Shown here: piece by piece, positions 42,642 to 52,113 of the stretch
Layout: the number at the start of each line of letters is the position of its first letter
How positions within the stretch are numbered: the stretch's first letter is position 1
NCBI GenBank assembly: GCA_963695105.1
Contig: CAVOGC010000004.1
Coordinates: 117,804-181,803 of the forward strand
Direction of reading: 5' to 3'
Source of the DNA: Competibacter sp963695105
GTDB taxonomy: Bacteria > Pseudomonadota > Gammaproteobacteria > Competibacterales > Competibacteraceae
DNA: 64,000 bases
Position numbers and translations under genes: made by a program
Notes under the pieces: model-generated
What the model was told of the DNA's origin: nothing
Databases searched by the model: none
The model's input: the letters and a program-made list of their open reading frames with translations, nothing else

Positions 42642-42805
42642 ATGGCAGTGGCTGACTGGAAACCCGTGAAGCTGGACGAACTCGGCTTCGTTGGCCGTGG
42701 TAAGTCTCGACATCGACCGCGAAACGCTGCTTTCCTTTACGGCGGGCTCTATCCATTCTTCCAAACGGGCGACATCAAGGCCGCCAATTTTTATCTCACC
42801 TAGGA
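42642..42805 (+). pseudogene. hsdS: HsdS specificity subunit, N-terminal fragment
   Basis: The first about 54 codons of hsdS: MAVADWKPVKLDELGFVGRG then LYPFFQTGDIKAANFYLT, a standard start of target-recognition domain 1. The sequence is broken by an IS mosaic at 42806. It rejoins at TEYSQTYSDAGLAQSKLW after 45255. About 5 extra bases lie between the last matching codon and the IS end. Confidence 0.85.
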
Positions 42806-42869
42806 CAGCAATTCTCATTTTGGCGATGACTCGCTAGAGTAGCCGCCTCCCTTGACTGGAAGTACCTTG

Positions 42870-44142
42870 ATGAGCGTACCGTTTGGTCGCACCGTCCTGA
42901 CGTTGGACGACATTACGAAACAAATCCGCCGGACCTTCGAGCAGTTTACCGATCCGCGCCGGGGGAAGAACACCCGTTACACGCTGGTGGACGCGGGGTT
43001 GAGCGCCTTCTCGGTGTTCTTCATGCAGAGTCCGTCGTTTTTGGAATACCAGCGCAGCCTGGACCAGCGGGTGGGTAAAAATAACGCGCAGACCCTGTTT
43101 GGGGTCCATCAAATCCCGTCGGACAATCAGATTCGCCACTTGCTGGACGCCACCGAACCGGGGCAGGTAACACCGTTGTTTTCCTTTCTGTTCCAGGCGT
43201 TGCATCAGGCGGGCGTGGTGGACACTTATCGTTCGGTGAACCAGACCCTGCTGCTGGCCTTCGATGGGGTGCAGTATTTTTCCTCGGCCGCGGTTCATTG
43301 CCCGCAGTGCGCGGTCCGGCAGCACCCCAACGGCGCGGTGACCTATAGCCATACCGCCCTGACCCCCGTCCTGGTGAAGCCGGGGCTGGACAAAGTCATT
43401 CCGCTGGCGCCGGAATTCGTCCGTCCGCAGGACGGCGCGGAGAAGCAAGACTGCGAACTCAACGCCGCCAAGCGCTGGCTGGCCGCATGGGGGGATGACT
43501 ATAGCCCGTTGAAGATCACCCTCCTGGGCGACGATTTGTACTGCCACGAACCGTTCTGCCGCGAGGCGGTGAACCGGGGCCTTGACTTCATCCTGGTGTG
43601 CAAACCCGATTCCCATGCCATCGTCGCTGAGTGGTTGGCGTTTCTGGAGCGGGGCGGCGCCGTCAAAACCGTAGTCCGCCGGCGGTGGACCGGCCAACGG
43701 CGCGAGATCGACACCTATCGCTATGTGCAAGCGATTCCCCTGCGCGATGGGGAGGATGCCCTGTTGGTCAACTGGTGTGAGCTCACCACCACCGATGAAA
43801 ACGGCAACGTGTTGTATCACAACAGCTTTGCCACGTCCTTGGCACTCGATGACCGCCAGGTGCCCGAGGTCGTCGCGGCCGGGCGCAGCCGGTGGAAAAT
43901 CGAAAATGAAAACAACAACACCTTAAAAACCAAAGGCTATCACTTCGAGCACAACTACGGCCACGGCCAGCGGCATTTGTCGTCGGTGTTGGCCAGCCTC
44001 ATCATCCTGGCCTTTCTGGTCCATACCGTGCTGGAGTGGATGGACGACCAATACCAATTGCTGCGCCGGAAACTGCCCTCCCGACAACGCTTGTTCGGTG
44101 ATATCCGCACCTTGACCAGTTACCTGTGTTTCGAAAGCTGGG
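42870..44142 (+). pseudogene. DDE transposase, C-terminally truncated (mosaic left part)
   Basis: The transposase starts MSVPFGRTVLTLDDI and contains all three acidic motifs (FDGVQYFSS, LGDDLYCHE, WKIENENNN), so the catalytic core is complete. It loses its last 20 or so residues at FESW and the frame runs into antisense IS sequence until 44561. Its sequence is the same as copy B up to the break. Confidence 0.85.
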
Positions 44143-44593
44143 TTGAAGGCGTGATGCTGCGCTTCGCCAGCAAATTCGCGGTTCAGCCAGCGGAACGAAG
44201 ATTCGCCACACCGCGCCGTCGCGCATTGCTGCCCCGGTTCGGTGGCGTCCAGCAAGTGGCGAATCTGATTGTCCGACGGGATTTGATGGACCCCAAACAG
44301 GGTCTGCGCGTTATTTTTACCCACCCGCTGGTCCAGGCTGCGCTGGTATTCCAAAAACGACGGACTCTGCATGAAGAACACCGAGAAGGCGCTCAACCCC
44401 GCGTCCACCAGCGTGTAACGGGTGTTCTTCCCCCGGCGCGGATCGGTAAACTGCTCGAAGGTCCGGCGGATTTGTTTCGTAATGTCGTCCAACGTCAGGA
44501 CGGTGCGACCAAACGGTACGCTCATCAAGGTACTTCCAGTCAAGGGAGGCGGCTACTCTAGCGAGTCATCGCCAAAATGAGAATTGCTGGGCG

Positions 44594-45232
44594 GTGAACC
44601 GGGGCCTTGACTTCATCCTGGTGTGCAAACCCGATTCCCATGCCATCGTCGCTGAGTGGTTGGCGTTTCTGGAGCGGGGCGGCGCCGTCAAAACCGTAGT
44701 CCGCCGGCGGTGGACCGGCCAACGGCGCGAGATCGACACCTATCGCTATGTGCAAGCGATTCCCCTGCGCGATGGGGAGGATGCCCTGTTGGTCAACTGG
44801 TGTGAGCTCACCACCACCGATGAAAACGGCAACGTGTTGTATCACAACAGCTTTGCCACGTCCTTGGCACTCGATGACCGCCAGGTGCCCGAGGTCGTCG
44901 CGGCCGGGCGCAGCCGGTGGAAAATCGAAAATGAAAACAACAACACCTTAAAAACCAAAGGCTATCACTTCGAGCACAACTACGGCCACGGCCAGCGGCA
45001 TTTGTCGTCGGTGTTGGCCAGCCTCATCATCCTGGCCTTTCTGGTCCATACCGTGCTGGAGTGGATGGACGACCAATACCAATTGCTGCGCCGGAAACTG
45101 CCCTCCCGACAACGCTTGTTCGGTGATATCCGCACCTTGACCAGTTACCTGTGTTTCGAAAGCTGGGAAGCCTTGATGGCGTTCATGCTGCAAAGCTTCG
45201 AGCCGGCTCCCCTACAACCCGAAACCGGGTGA
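44594..45232 (+). pseudogene. DDE transposase, N-terminally truncated (mosaic right part)
   Basis: 212 codons covering the second half of the transposase from NRGLDFILVCKPDSH through WKIENENNN to the normal C-terminus (FEPAPLQPETG). The first two catalytic Asp residues are missing. The repeated portion is the same as 43569-44142. Confidence 0.85.
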
Positions 45233-45257
45233 AATCACCAAAATGAGAATTGCTGTT

Positions 45258-46345
45258 CTATCACCGAATATTCGCAGACTTACAGCGATGCAGGATTGGC
45301 GCAAAGCAAGCTCTGGAAACCGGGAACACTGTGCATCACGATTGCGGCGAACATCGCAGAGAGCGCGATCCTTGGCGTCGAGGGATGTTTTCCAGATAGT
45401 GTCGTTGGATTTGTCGCCGACCCTGAGAAGGCCGACGTCCGCTTCATCAAATACTACATGGAGATTCTCAAGCTCCAGATGCAGGGCGTGTCACGCGGCA
45501 CAACTCAAGACAACCTGAGCCTGGACAAGTTGCTAACCTTCGACTTCCGTATCCCCCCGCTCCCCGTCCAGCAACGCATCGCGGGCATCCTGTCGGCCTA
45601 CGACGAACTCATCGAGAACAGCCAGCGGCGTATCAAGATTCTGGAATCGATGGCCCGCGCCCTCTACCGCGAGTGGTTCGTCCACTTCCGCTTCCCTGGC
45701 CACGAAAACCACCCGCGCGTCGCTTCCTCCCTCGGCGAGATTCCGCAGGGGTGGGAGGTCAGGCCGATCCGGCATTTCGGAAAAGTCGTCACGGGGAAAA
45801 CGCCGAGCAAGGCAAACGCTGCCTTCTTTGGTGATGATGTGCAATTCCTCAAGACGCCAGATATGCATGGCAACATGTTCATACTTGGAACGAATGAATG
45901 TCTCTCAACGTCTGGGGCGGCATCACAAGCGAACAAGACGTTACCTGCCGGATCAATCTGCGTGAGTTGTATCGGAACGATTGGCGTTGTCTCAATCACA
46001 ACTGAGGAATGTCAAACCAATCAGCAGATCAATTCAGTGGTGTTGTCGAACCCGGCAAGCAGGGAATTTCTCTTTCTTCGCCTCCAAGATGCAAAGCTGG
46101 CGCTCGAAAATCTTGGTTCAAACGGCGCGACGATGGGCAACGTTAACAAGGGCAAGTTCGAGGCGATGGAAATTATTTGCCCGCCTGCTTATCTGCTGTC
46201 TGCTTACCACCAACTCGCGGAGCCAATGTTTTTGCAGATGCTCGCGCTTTCTCTCCAAATCCAAAACCTCCGCCTCACCCGCGACCTCCTGCTGCCGCGC
46301 CTGCTCTCCGGCCAGATCGACGTGGAAGCCCTTGACCATGCCTGA
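45258..46345 (+). pseudogene. hsdS: HsdS specificity subunit, remainder
   Basis: The remaining about 360 codons of hsdS: TEYSQTYSDAGLAQSKLW (TRD1 end), the conserved helix LPVQQRIAGILSAYDELIEN, SLGEIPQGWEVRPIRHFGKV opening TRD2, and the closing LTRDLLLPRLLSGQIDVEAL. Two TRDs and two conserved coiled-coil helices show a complete specificity subunit before the IS arrived. From 45296 a start could give a TRD2-bearing half subunit, but ribosome-binding support is absent. Confidence 0.85.
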
Positions 46346-46439
46346 CATCACCCCGCCCCTCGCCGAAAACGCTCTGCGCGCCCGCACCGCGACGTGGCCG
46401 GATGGCCAATTGGTGCGGCAGGCGGCTGCCCCATTGCCC

Positions 46440-46679
46440 TCAAGGCAGCTCATCGCCCTCCATCGGCGCGGCTTCCGGGCTAGCGGCGAGCCAATCGTCG
46501 AAGGCGGACAGATCGCCGCGGGCCTGCCGCTCGCGGAAGTAGGCCTCGGTCTTCAGAGCCGACACCTTTTCGGCAATCGCGGTGACGAAAAACTGGTTCA
46601 TCGACACATGCTCCTCCTCGGCGACCTGACGGGCGTAGGCGAACAAGGACTCGGGAACACGCAATGCATAGTTGGCCAT
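46440..46679 (-). CDS. Ribbon-helix-helix antitoxin (HicB/Arc-like)
   Basis: 79 residues. The N-terminus MANYALRVPESLFAYARQVA then MNQFFVTAIAEKV is a classic RHH DNA-binding unit; the C-terminus AFDDWLAASPEAAPMEGDEL is the toxin-facing acidic tail. Its ATG overlaps the TGA of the upstream PIN gene (TGATG), so it is made as the second gene of a toxin-first TA operon. Located between hsdS and hsdR but on the opposite strand. Confidence 0.8.
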   Translation of the reverse strand: MANYALRVPESLFAYARQVAEEEHVSMNQFFVTAIAEKVSALKTEAYFRERQARGDLSAFDDWLAASPEAAPMEGDELP

Positions 46680-47125
46680 CAGATTTTCTCCTCGTGCAGT
46701 TGGCGCAGGAACGCACCGGGCGTCAGGACCGGCAAGCGAAACCTCGCCGCGACGGCGAAATCGCCGACATTCAAGCTAATCAACGCATCGGCACGACCGT
46801 TCAAGGCGGTTTCCAGGACCATTTCGTCAGCCGGATCGCGCAGTTGCGGTCGCCACAGATAATGCAGATGCACCGGCTCGACCAGCAGACAAAGGGCATC
46901 GAGAAAGGCGTCGGTCTGCCCGGCGCTGCGCCCGCTGGCGGCAAGCTGCTCCGGTCGATGGAGCACGGCCTCGTATTCGAGCATCAAGGGTACTGATACC
47001 AGCGCCTTGTAGCGTCCGTGCCGCAACGCCTGCAACAAAGCAAAGGACGCGCCCAACCGGCTGCGGGAGGCCGCCACCAACACATTAGGCTGGCAAGGAA
47101 CGGTGATGACACGGAATCGCCGCAT
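46679..47125 (-). CDS. PIN-domain toxin of a TA pair (first acidic residue altered)
   Basis: 148 residues of the PIN toxin-component family: NVLVAASRSRLGASFALLQA, VSVPLMLEYEAVLHRPEQ (Glu ligand) and LRDPADEMVLETALNGRADA (Asp/Glu ligands), then LISLNVGDFAVAA. The family normally begins with a hydrophobic strand ending L-D-T-N; here the segment reads VPCQPNVLVA, so the first metal-binding Asp is a Gln. Activity is doubtful unless a sequencing error is responsible. A 12-bp palindrome GTTTGATCAAAC (47175-47186) upstream could be its operator. Confidence 0.75.
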   Translation of the reverse strand: MRRFRVITVPCQPNVLVAASRSRLGASFALLQALRHGRYKALVSVPLMLEYEAVLHRPEQLAASGRSAGQTDAFLDALCLLVEPVHLHYLWRPQLRDPADEMVLETALNGRADALISLNVGDFAVAARFRLPVLTPGAFLRQLHEEKI

Positions 47126-47261
47126 CCGCAAGCACTGGAGCCCAGGTGTCAAGGACAGACAGGCGACGAAAAGCGTTTGATCAAACCCGCTGATCCCGAT
47201 GATAATCCAGGAAGTTTGCGGAATACGAGCAAGTCAAGGCATAGCGCTGGAACTGGACCGC

Positions 47262-47499
47262 ATGTCACACCACCCCTACACCGAAGATCAGCTCGTCGAG
47301 CAGCCCGCCATCGGGCTATTCGCCACACTGGGCTGGCAAACGGCGTCGGCGCTGAACGAAACCTTCGGCGCGGGCGGCACGCTGGGCCGCGAGACCAAGA
47401 GCGAGGTGGTGCTGGTGCAACGCCTGCGCGCCGCGCTGTGCAAATTCAACCCCGCGCTGCCGCCAGAGGCGATCAGCAACGCCGTCGATGAGCTGACCC
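47262..47499 (+). pseudogene. HsdR N-terminal duplicate (truncated copy)
   Basis: 79 codons beginning MSHHPYTEDQLVEQPAIG, nearly identical to the start of the full hsdR at 48828. Homology ends at DELT, and the frame continues into the inserted cassette until 47705. 47271-47499 and 48837-49065 form a 229-bp direct repeat with about five mismatches. Confidence 0.85.
47271..47499 (+). repeat. 229-bp direct repeat, copy 1 (copy 2 at 48837-49065)
   Basis: The two copies differ at about five positions (for example gat/gac, gcg/gtg, agc/ggc) and flank the winged-helix/nucleotidyltransferase cassette. Spacing between corresponding bases is 1,566 bp. Confidence 0.9.
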
Positions 47500-47540
47500 A
47501 TGCTTTCGCGACCGTGGTTAATTCCTTACCAGAGGCGTAT

Positions 47541-47564
47541 ATTCGCTATTCGCGAATAGCGAAT
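47541..47564. promoter_or_regulatory. 24-bp perfect palindrome, probable operator
   Basis: The 24-bp perfect palindrome is formed by ATTCGCTATTCG and its exact complement. It ends 15 bp before the start codon of the winged-helix gene and is followed at once by GAAGGAG. Position and symmetry suit autoregulation by that protein. Confidence 0.7.
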
Positions 47565-47578
47565 GAAGGAGTCGCCCG

Positions 47579-48124
47579 GTGGCCCGTTCCAAGTCCAACC
47601 CGCAAGTTGTACTGCGTCCACAAGATCTGGTGGTGGTGCTGCGTCTGGCGCTGGAACGCGGCCCGGCGCCAACCTATGCGGCGCTGGCGACCGAACTGGG
47701 CATGACGGCATCCGAGGTGCATGGGGCGGTGGAGCGGGCAGTGGCCGCCCAGCTCGCCCACAAGGACACGGGCGGCAAGGCGACGGTGATCCTCGCCGCG
47801 TTGCGCCTGTTCGTTCAACACGGCGCGCGCTACTGCTTCCCGGCCGTCCGTGGCAGCCTGACACGCGGCCTGCCGACCGGCTACGCGGCGCCACCCTTGA
47901 AAGACTTGATCGTGCCAGGCACCGACCCACTGCCAGTGTGGCCGCACAAGAACGGCACGGTGCGCGGGGTTGCGCTTTATCCGCTCTACCCGAGCGTACC
48001 CGAGGCGGCCGGGCGCAACCCAGCGCTGTACGAACTGCTGGTGCTGTTCGATGCGGTGCGCGGCGGCAGTGCCCGCGAACGCACACTGGCGCTCGAACTT
48101 CTGGAAAAACGCTTGCAACCATGA
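47579..48124 (+). CDS. Winged-helix-type putative antitoxin/regulator
   Basis: 181 residues, GTG start with GAAGGAG 7 nt upstream. Residues 10-60 (LRPQDLVVVLRLALERGPAP, TYAALATELGMTASEVHGAV) look like a winged helix-turn-helix of the MarR/AbiEi kind. The rest (PLKDLIVPGTDPLPVWPHKN, LYPLYPSVPEAAGRNPALYE) is a conserved-looking but unnamed domain. It overlaps the nucleotidyltransferase gene by 4 bp (ATGA). The pair resembles two-gene toxin-antitoxin or abortive-infection modules in layout. Confidence 0.72.
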   Translation: MARSKSNPQVVLRPQDLVVVLRLALERGPAPTYAALATELGMTASEVHGAVERAVAAQLAHKDTGGKATVILAALRLFVQHGARYCFPAVRGSLTRGLPTGYAAPPLKDLIVPGTDPLPVWPHKNGTVRGVALYPLYPSVPEAAGRNPALYELLVLFDAVRGGSARERTLALELLEKRLQP

Positions 48125-48831
48125 ACGCCAACGATCCCAACGTGGCCCTGCTGGAGGTCGTCGCCGAGCGCTTGGGTGATGATTTGCGCGAGCAACTGGT
48201 GTTTGTTGGCGGCGCGGTGGCCGGCTTGCTGATCACCGATCCGGCGATGCCGGCAATACGGCCCACCGATGACGTGGATCTGATCTGCGAGGCCCTTATG
48301 CTCGCCGACTACCATCGTGTCGAAAAGGTGCTGCGTGCTCGCGGTTTTGTTCAAGATATCCGCCCGAATGCACCCATCTGTCGCTGGCAGGTGGGGGCGG
48401 TGGTGGTCGATGTGATGCCGACGCTGGAAGAGATTCTCGGCTTTGCCAACCGCTGGTATCCGCTGGCCTTGCAAACGGCCATTGCGGTCGCACTGCCCAG
48501 CGGCCGCCCTGTCCGCCTGATCGCGGCGCCGGTATTTCTGGCCACCAAGCTGGAGGCGTTTGATGGACGCGGCCAGGGCGATTTCCTGTTCAGCCACGAC
48601 CTCGGCGACCTGCTGGCGGTGGTTGATGGCCGCGATACACTGCTCGACGAGTGCCGCGGCAGCCCGCCGGAACTCAGCACTTACCTGAGTGAGCGCTTTG
48701 CCGGGCTGCTGGCGCAGCCTGCATTCATTGATGCGCTGCCGGGCCATTTGCCGGGCGATGCGGCAAGTCAGGAACGCCTGCCCGAGCTTGAAGCCAAGCT
48801 GCGCGAGATTGCCGGACTTTCCTTGCCATGA
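48121..48831 (+). CDS. Nucleotidyltransferase-fold protein (AbiEii/MNT-like)
   Basis: 236 residues. QLVFVGGAVAGLLITDP followed by RPTDDVDLICEAL is the Pol-beta NTase signature (GG...DxD), and a third acidic residue is in VGAVVVDVMPT. LIAAPVFLATKLEAFDGRG and the following region match the helical part of AbiEii/DUF1814-like NTases. Such proteins can transfer nucleotides to tRNA or proteins as toxins. Both ends overlap neighbours by 4 bp (ATGA with the winged-helix gene, ATGA with hsdR), so all three are translationally coupled. Confidence 0.75.
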   Translation: MNANDPNVALLEVVAERLGDDLREQLVFVGGAVAGLLITDPAMPAIRPTDDVDLICEALMLADYHRVEKVLRARGFVQDIRPNAPICRWQVGAVVVDVMPTLEEILGFANRWYPLALQTAIAVALPSGRPVRLIAAPVFLATKLEAFDGRGQGDFLFSHDLGDLLAVVDGRDTLLDECRGSPPELSTYLSERFAGLLAQPAFIDALPGHLPGDAASQERLPELEAKLREIAGLSLP

Positions 48832-51800
48832 CCGCCCACCCCTACACCGAAGACCAGCTCGTCGAGCAGCCCGCCATCGGGCTATTCGCCACACTGGGCT
48901 GGCAAACGGTGTCGGCGCTGAACGAAACCTTCGGCGCGGGCGGCACGCTGGGCCGCGAGACCAAGGGCGAGGTGGTGCTGGTGCAACGCCTGCGCGCCGC
49001 GCTGTGCAAATTCAACCCCGCGCTGCCGCCAGAGGCGATCAGCAATGCCGTCGATGAACTGACCCGCGACCGCTCGGCGATGAGCCTGGAAGCCGCCAAC
49101 CGTGAGGTCTATCGGCTGCTCAAGGAAGGCATCACGGTATCCGTCCCCGACCGCGAACACGGCGGCCAGAAGACCGAACGCCTGCGTGTGGTGGATTGGG
49201 AGCACCCGGAAAATAACGACTTCCTGCTGGTCAGCCAGTTCAGCGTCACCGGTAGCGCTCTACACCTGCCGGCCCGATCTGGTCGGCTTCGTCAATGGCC
49301 TGCCCTGGGTGGTGATCGAACTCAAGAAGCCCGGCGTGCCGGCGCGGGCCGCCTTCGACGAGAACCTCACCCACTACAAGCAGCAGATTCCAGCATTGTT
49401 CTGGAGCAATGCGCTGCTCATCGCCTCCAACGGCACCGACAGCCGCGTCGGCTCGCTCACCGCCGATTGGGATCGCTTTTTCGAATGGAAGCGCATCGAG
49501 CGCGAGGACGAACCGCGCCGCGTGTCGCTGGAGGTGATGCTACGCGGCGCCTGCGACCGCGCCCGCCTGCTTGACCTGACGGAGAACTTCACGCTGTTCT
49601 CCGAGCACAAGGCCGGGCTGGTGAAGATTCTCGGCCAGAACCACCAGTACCTCGGCGTCAACAACGCCATCGCCTCGATGCTCGAAGCTCGCAAGATAGG
49701 CCACGGGCGCGGCGGCGTGTTCTGGCAGACGCAGGGCAGCGGCAAGAGCTTCTCGATGGTGTTCTTCGCGCAGAAGGTGCTGAGAAAGCTCGCCGGCAAC
49801 TGGACGTTCGTGGTGGTCACCGACCGGGTCGAACTGGACGAGCAGATCGCCAAGACCTTCAAGACCACCGGCGCGGTGTCGGAAGCCGAGGGCGATGCCT
49901 GCCACGCCGCCAGCGGCGCCCACCTGCGCGAACTGCTGCGCGGCAACCACCGCTACGTTTTCACGCTGGTGCACAAGTTCCAGACACCGGAACTGCTCTG
50001 CGACCGTTCCGACGTGATCGTGCTGACCGACGAGGCGCACCGCAGCCAGTACGACACGCTGGCGCTCAACATGCGCGCCGCGCTGCCCAGAGCGATGTTC
50101 CTGGCCTTTACCGGCACGCCGCTGATCGCGGGCGAGGAGCGCACCAGGGAAGTCTTCGGCGACTACGTCTCGATCTACGACTTCCAGCAGTCCGTCGAAG
50201 ACGGCGCCACCGTGCCCTTGTTCTACGAGAACCGCACGCCGGAATTGCAGCTCGTCAATCCCGACCTGAACGAGGACATCTACCGCCTGATCGAGGACGC
50301 CGACCTCGACCCGGAACAGGAAGGCAAGCTGGAACGCGAGCTGGGGCGGCAATACCACCTGATCACCCGCGACGACCGGCTGGAAACCGTGGCGCAGGAC
50401 ATCGTGCGGCACTTTCTGGGTAGAGGATTTGTCGGCAAGGCGATGGTGGTGTCCATCGACAAGGCCACCGCGCTGCGCATGTACGACAAGGTGCGGAAAT
50501 ACTGGGCGGCGGAAACGGCTCGGGCGCGGACGGAACTGGGTGCGCTGGCCTACCAGCCCGGTGGCGGCATGACCCCCGAACAGGCACGGCGCGACCTGCG
50601 CAGGATCGAGCTGAAACAACGGCTGGAGCTGCTGACCAGCACCGACATGGCGGTGATCGTCTCGCCGGGGCAGAACGAAATCCAGCAGATGCGGAAGCTG
50701 GGCCTCGACATCGAGCCGCACCGCAAGCGCATGAACGAATCGCAGCCGGGGCTGGACGAGAAGTTCAAGGACAGCGACGACCCACTGCGCCTGGTGTTCG
50801 TCTGCGCCATGTGGCTGACCGGCTTCGACGCGCCGAGCTGCTCGACGGTGTATCTCGACAAGCCGATGCGCAACCACTCACTGATGCAGACCATCGCCCG
50901 CGCCAACCGCGTCTTCCCCGGCAAGCACAGCGGCGTCATCGTCGATTACGCCAACGTCTTCGCCTCGCTGGAAAAGGCGCTGGCCATCTACGGCGCGGGC
51001 AAGAACGGCAAGAGCCCGGTCAAGGACAAGCAGCAACTGGTGGAGGAACTGCGCAAGGCGGTAGTGGATGCCACGACCTTCTGCGCCGCGCATGGCGTGA
51101 TACTGGCCGAGATCGAGGCGACAGCGGCGGGCAACCTGGAGCGCCTGTCGCGCATCGAGGACGGTATGAACGCGCTGATCTCCCCTGAACCGCTGCGTCG
51201 CGACTTCCTTGCCCATGAGCGGCTGGTCAGCACGCTTTACCGCGCCGTGAAGCCCGACCCGGCGGTGCTCGAATTCGCCAGCCGCGTCGCCTGCCTGACC
51301 ACGCTGGCCGAAGCCATCCGTGCCAAGCTGAACCCGAACCCGCCGAACATCTCGCGGATCATGGGGCAGATCAACGACCTGCTCGACGAATCCATCACCG
51401 GCCACGAAATCCGCGAGCAGGGACCGCCGGCGCTTGACCTCTCCAAGATCAACTTCGAGGCGCTGGCGCAACGCTTCAAGGAATCCACGCACAAAAATAC
51501 CGACCTCGAAGTGCTCAAGGCCGCGATCCGTACCCAACTGGAAAAGATGATCGAGTTGAACCGCACCCGCGCCGACTTCGCCGAAAAGTTCGAGGCGCTG
51601 ATCGAAAGCTACAACACCGGCAGTGCCACCATTGAGGCGCTGTATGCTGAATTGCTTGAGTTCAGCAACAACCTGAACGACGAGCAGCAACGGCATGCGC
51701 GGGAAAACATGAGCGAGGAGGAACTGGTCATTTTCGACATCCTCACGCGGCCGGCGCCGGAGTTATCGCCTGAAGAACGCGCCGAGGTAAAGAAGGTGGC

Positions 51801-52014
51801 GCGGGAGCTGTTGGCGCGGTTGAAAGCGCTGCTCGTGTTGAGCTGGCGGCAAAAATCGGCAGCCCGCTCACAGCTCAAGCTGACCATCGAAGACACGCTG
51901 GACTCGGGGCTACCGCGTGCCTACACGCCGGAGCTTTACAACCAGAAATGCTCGGCGGTGTTCGAGCATGTGTATGAGAGCTACCCCGAGCGGAATACAG
52001 GGGTGTATGCGTGA
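48828..52014 (+). pseudogene. hsdR: Type I restriction endonuclease subunit HsdR (one apparent frameshift)
   Basis: About 1,060 residues when one extra base near 49253 is skipped. The N-terminus MTAHPYTEDQLVEQPAIG leads to FLLVSQFSVTG, where the frame changes to LYTCRPDLVGFVNGLPWVV and IELKKP, the PD-(D/E)xK nuclease core. Motor motifs: TQGSGKSFSM (Walker A), VVVTDRVELDEQ, VLTDEAHRSQY (DEAH box), FTGTPLIAGEE, VCAMWLTGFDAP and QTIARANRVFPG. The C-terminal part interacts with HsdM/S. The large frame from 49102 is uninterrupted to 52014. The break lies beside the catalytic residues, so if real it kills cleavage. Confidence 0.88.
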
Positions 52015-52113
52015 GTTATTTACGCAGAGGGTAGGGCTCGCGTGCCCGCTGACTCAATTCCGACTTTTCCCCGAGAGGACCCCTAACTGCTTCCGCACTA
52101 TTCGGAAGTCTCG

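Larger units (their letters stand above)
42806..45255 (+). mobile_element. IS mosaic in hsdS (rearranged IS copies of the copy B type)
   Basis: A 2,450-bp block bounded by intact IS ends (CAGCAATTCTC at 42806; GAGAATTGCTG ending at 45255). Order: forward IS 5' part 42806-44142 (ends in transposase at FESW); 86 bp of unrelated sequence 44143-44228; inverted IS 5' end 44229-44589 (361 bp, complement of 42806-43166); forward IS 3' part 44590-45255. Positions 43565-44142 and 44590-45167 are a 578-bp direct repeat. Flanking duplications TATCTCACC / TCTATCACC match imperfectly. It may be a nested insertion with deletion or an assembly join between IS copies. Confidence 0.85.

Noticed and set aside
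46338..46439. Small ORF starting MPDITPPLAENALRA after hsdS
   Set aside because: It overlaps the hsdS end and runs antisense into the RHH antitoxin gene; no family match and no clear stop of its own before the antitoxin.
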